This document shows, one piece after another, positions 29,680 through 32,030 of a stretch of 32,030 bases of DNA (positions within the stretch are counted from its first letter, which is position 1; every line of letters begins with the position of its first letter). The translations under genes and the position numbers were made by a program. Under the pieces are notes generated by a model, which was not told the origin of the DNA, did no database searches, and saw nothing but the letters and a program-made list of their open reading frames with translations. Location: the NCBI RefSeq assembly GCF_023716945.1, contig NZ_JAMQQF010000023.1:1-32030 (forward strand), in the 5' to 3' direction. Source of the stretch: Frankia sp. AiPs1 (lineage in GTDB: Bacteria > Actinomycetota > Actinomycetes > Frankiales > Frankiaceae).

Positions 29680-31500
29680 TTAGTCCCGCCCGCCGGCGCC
29701 GTCGGCGATGTCATCCGGATCCGCCAGATCGTCCGGATCCGCGCCACCGTCCGGATCCGCGGCACTGCGCGGATCCACGGCACCGTGTGGATCCACGGCA
29801 CCGTGCTGACCGGCGGCGCCGTGCTGGCCCGCGAGGTCGCCGCGATCGCCTCTGTCACGTGAGTCGGGGATGTCGTCGGCGTCGACGATCGTGTAGGCGT
29901 AGCCCTGCTCGGCGAGGAAGCGCTGGCGGTGAGCCGCGTACTCCTGGTCGAGGGTGTCGCGGGCGACCACGGTGTAGAAGTGGGCCGCTCGGCCGTCCGC
30001 CTTGGGCCGCAGCACCCGCCCGAGGCGCTGCGCCTCCTCCTGCCGAGAGCCGAAGGTGCCCGAGACCTGCACCGCCACCCCGGCCTCCGGCAGGTCGATG
30101 GAGACGTTCGCGACCTTGGAGACGACCAGCGTGGTGATCTCGCCGGTGCGGAACGCCTCGAACAGCCGCTCGCGTTCCCGGTTGCGGGTCGAACCCTGGA
30201 TGACCGGGGCGTCCAACAGCTCGCCGAGCTCGTCCAGCTGATCGAGGTAAGCGCCGATCACCAACACCCGGTCGTCGGAGTGCCGGCGGACGAGCCGCTC
30301 CACCACCGCCCGCTTGCTGTGGGCCGTGGCGCACATCCGGTAGCGCTCCTCCGGCTCGGCGACGGCGTAGGTCATCCGCTCCTCGTCGGTCAGGGTGACC
30401 CGCACCTCGGTGCACTGCGCGGGAGCGATCCAGCCCTGCGCCTCGATCTCGCGCCACGGCGCGTCGTACCGCTTCGGCCCGATGAGCGAGAAGACGTCCC
30501 CCTCCCGACCGTCCTCGCGGACCAGGGTCGCCGTCAGGCCGAGCCGGCGGCGGGACTGGATGTCGGCGGTCATCCGGAAGACCGGCGCGGGTAGCAGGTG
30601 CACCTCGTCGTACACGATCAGCCCCCAGTCGCGGGCGCCGAACAGGTCCAGGTGCAGGTACTCGCCCTTGCGCCGCGCCGTCATCACCTGGTAGGTCGCG
30701 ATGGTGACCGGGCGGATCTCCTTGCGCTCGCCGGAATACTCGCCGATCTCGTCCTCGGTCAGCGAGGTGCGACGCAGCAGCTCGTGCCGCCACTGCCGCC
30801 CGGCGACCGTGTTCGTGACCAAGATCAGCGTGGTCGCGCCGGCCTGGGCCATCGCCGCGGCCCCCACGATGGTCTTGCCCGCGCCCGAGGGCAGCACGAC
30901 GACCCCCGAGCCGCCCTCCCAGAAGCCCGCGACCGCGCCCTTCTGGTACTCGCGCAGCTCCCAGCCGTCCTGCCGAAGCTCGATCTGGTGCTTCTCGCCG
31001 TCGACATAGCCGGCCAGGTCCTCCGCGGGCCAGCCGAGCTTGAGCAGCGCCTGCTTGAGCCGGCCGCGCTCGGACGGGTGCACGGCGATCGTGTCGTCGT
31101 CGAGGCGCGTGCCCAGCATCGGCGCGATCTTCTTCGCCCGCGCGACCTCGACGAGCACCGCCCGGTCGAGCGCCCGCAGCACCAGGCCCTGAGCCGGATC
31201 GTTCTCCAGCCGCAACCGGCCGTAGCGATCCATGGTGTCGGCGACGTCGACGAGCAGCGCGTGCGGGACCGCGTAGCGGGAGTGGCGGACGAGCGCGTCC
31301 ACCACCTGCTCGGCATCGTGCCCGGCAGCGCGGGCGTTCCACAGGGCCAGCGGAGTGACCCGGTAGGTGTGCACGTGCTCCGGAGACCGCTCCAGCTCGG
31401 CGAACGGGGCGATGGCCGCCCTGGCCTCCGCCGCGCCGGGATGATCGACTTCCAGGAGCAGGGTCTTGTCCGACTGAACGATCAACGGGCCGTCCGCCAC
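29680..31500 (-). CDS. XPB/ERCC3-like superfamily 2 DNA helicase
   Basis: 606 residues. The start GTG 31500 is chosen because the product then begins 'VADGPLIVQSDKTLLLEVDH', matching the usual bacterial XPB N-terminus, and GGGAGG lies nine bases upstream. Motifs: Walker A 'LPSGAGKT' (ending Lys209-Thr210), DEVH (298-301), 'GLTATLVRED' containing the XPB RED motif (328-330), and 'AQRLGRVLRPK' (motif VI). It should be an ATP-dependent 3'-5' helicase/translocase for nucleotide excision repair. The last 55 or so residues are a low-complexity 'GQHGAVDPHGAVDP...ADPD' tail encoded by GGATCC-containing 15-bp-like repeats (about 29700-29830), absent from ordinary homologues and probably disordered. 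Confidence 0.95.
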   Translation of the reverse strand: MADGPLIVQSDKTLLLEVDHPGAAEARAAIAPFAELERSPEHVHTYRVTPLALWNARAAGHDAEQVVDALVRHSRYAVPHALLVDVADTMDRYGRLRLENDPAQGLVLRALDRAVLVEVARAKKIAPMLGTRLDDDTIAVHPSERGRLKQALLKLGWPAEDLAGYVDGEKHQIELRQDGWELREYQKGAVAGFWEGGSGVVVLPSGAGKTIVGAAAMAQAGATTLILVTNTVAGRQWRHELLRRTSLTEDEIGEYSGERKEIRPVTIATYQVMTARRKGEYLHLDLFGARDWGLIVYDEVHLLPAPVFRMTADIQSRRRLGLTATLVREDGREGDVFSLIGPKRYDAPWREIEAQGWIAPAQCTEVRVTLTDEERMTYAVAEPEERYRMCATAHSKRAVVERLVRRHSDDRVLVIGAYLDQLDELGELLDAPVIQGSTRNRERERLFEAFRTGEITTLVVSKVANVSIDLPEAGVAVQVSGTFGSRQEEAQRLGRVLRPKADGRAAHFYTVVARDTLDQEYAAHRQRFLAEQGYAYTIVDADDIPDSRDRGDRGDLAGQHGAAGQHGAVDPHGAVDPRSAADPDGGADPDDLADPDDIADGAGGRD

Positions 31501-31642
31501 CCTCACCGTCCTCCCGGTCCGCCGTACGGCATCGGCCCGCCCGGGCAGGTCCCGGTGGGCACGCCGCCGTGCTGGCGACGCACTTCGACGGTACAGGCGC
31601 CCACCGACAGGTTCGCGACCCCGTCCCGTCGCAGCCCACGGC

Positions 31643-32030
31643 TCAGGGCGGGTCGGCCGCATCCGGCGTGGCCACCGTCCAGTCGGCCCGCGCCGCGGCG
31701 CCACCGCCACCGAACACCTCGTCGATGTCGGCGACCCCGGTCACCCGGTGCAGGGCGAAGCGGCGCGGGCCGGCGCTGAGTTCGTCCCAGGCGGTCAGCC
31801 AGCCGCCGTCCACCGCGGTCGGCCGCACGATCCGGTCACTGGGCGTGCCCTGCTGGTCGACGTACCCGAGCAGGACCCGGCGCCGATCCCGGACGGCACC
31901 CTGCAACATCACCAGAATCAGCGGGGCGGACCGGGTGCGTCCGATCTCGGCGCCGGCGACGCCACCGGCCGCCCGCACGGCCTGCGCGCTGTCGTCGCCG
32001 CGGCGGACCAGCCGCAGCACGTCGCGCGCC
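31643..32030 (-). CDS. C-terminal part of a helicase-associated (XPB/Ssl2 N-terminal-like) protein, 5' end outside window
   Basis: The minus-strand frame is open from the window edge to a TGA at 31643 and gives about 128 residues. 'MLQGAVRDRRRVLLGYVDQQ' and 'IVRPTAVDGGWLTAWDELSA', then 'RRFALHRVTGV', resemble the WYL-like C-terminal module of the actinobacterial 'helicase-associated' proteins encoded directly upstream of XPB-type helicases. The 142-base gap and shared strand suggest an operon with the helicase. The N-terminal part cannot be judged. Confidence 0.75.
   Translation of the reverse strand, partial: ARDVLRLVRRGDDSAQAVRAAGGVAGAEIGRTRSAPLILVMLQGAVRDRRRVLLGYVDQQGTPSDRIVRPTAVDGGWLTAWDELSAGPRRFALHRVTGVADIDEVFGGGGAAARADWTVATPDAADPP

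Overview
The window is high-GC DNA with GTG/ATG starts, good Shine-Dalgarno sites and many actinobacterial families: a DUF574-type SAM methyltransferase, F420-type LLM oxidoreductase, TetR/SDR pairs, a CIRCE-controlled actinobacterial GroEL, an XPB-like helicase and CHAT/CATRA conflict genes. It is best read as chromosome of a filamentous actinomycete. Frankia or a close relative is my inference from gene content and GroEL sequence, not proven here. No rRNA, tRNA, CRISPR array or insertion sequence was seen.

Layout. 1-1015: the 3' end of a probable glycoside hydrolase family 3 gene and a converging SAM methyltransferase. 1420-6223: a decayed LLM-family gene, then a five-gene co-directional cluster: a 221-residue protein whose centre is 23 Lys-Asp/Glu repeats, an ATP-grasp-like degenerate protein, an ATP-grasp ligase, and two different Fe(II)/2-oxoglutarate oxygenase-like enzymes. 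This looks like a RiPP-type or protein-modification pathway with the Lys-Asp protein as substrate, and it is the best candidate for an undescribed system. A strong hairpin (6235-6259) closes it. 6301-9350: a MarR regulator divergent from an LLM oxidoreductase, then an aminoglycoside-phosphotransferase-like protein. 9417-13954: two regulator/enzyme divergent pairs (SDR/TetR and DsrE-like/TetR), each with a clear palindromic operator, flanking a fused relic of a histidine kinase and an ABC-2 permease, a MazEF-like toxin-antitoxin pair and an NTF2-like protein.

14200-25644 reads as a biological-conflict (defence-like) island: a small membrane protein, a class III cyclase-like protein with an extra C-terminal domain, a large TPR protein translationally coupled to a CHAT (caspase-like) protease, a second large TPR protein without a protease, a small CATRA-associated protein, and a CATRA-type protein carrying a nucleoside-phosphorylase-like effector domain. 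25715-32030 is more housekeeping in character: a class I methyltransferase, CIRCE-groEL, a 0.7-kb non-coding stretch with an array of very stable hairpins, a Uma2-type nuclease-fold protein, an XPB-like helicase and the C-terminal end of a second helicase-associated protein.

Short in-frame or intergenic minisatellites (15-20 bp units) recur throughout, mostly at gene ends.
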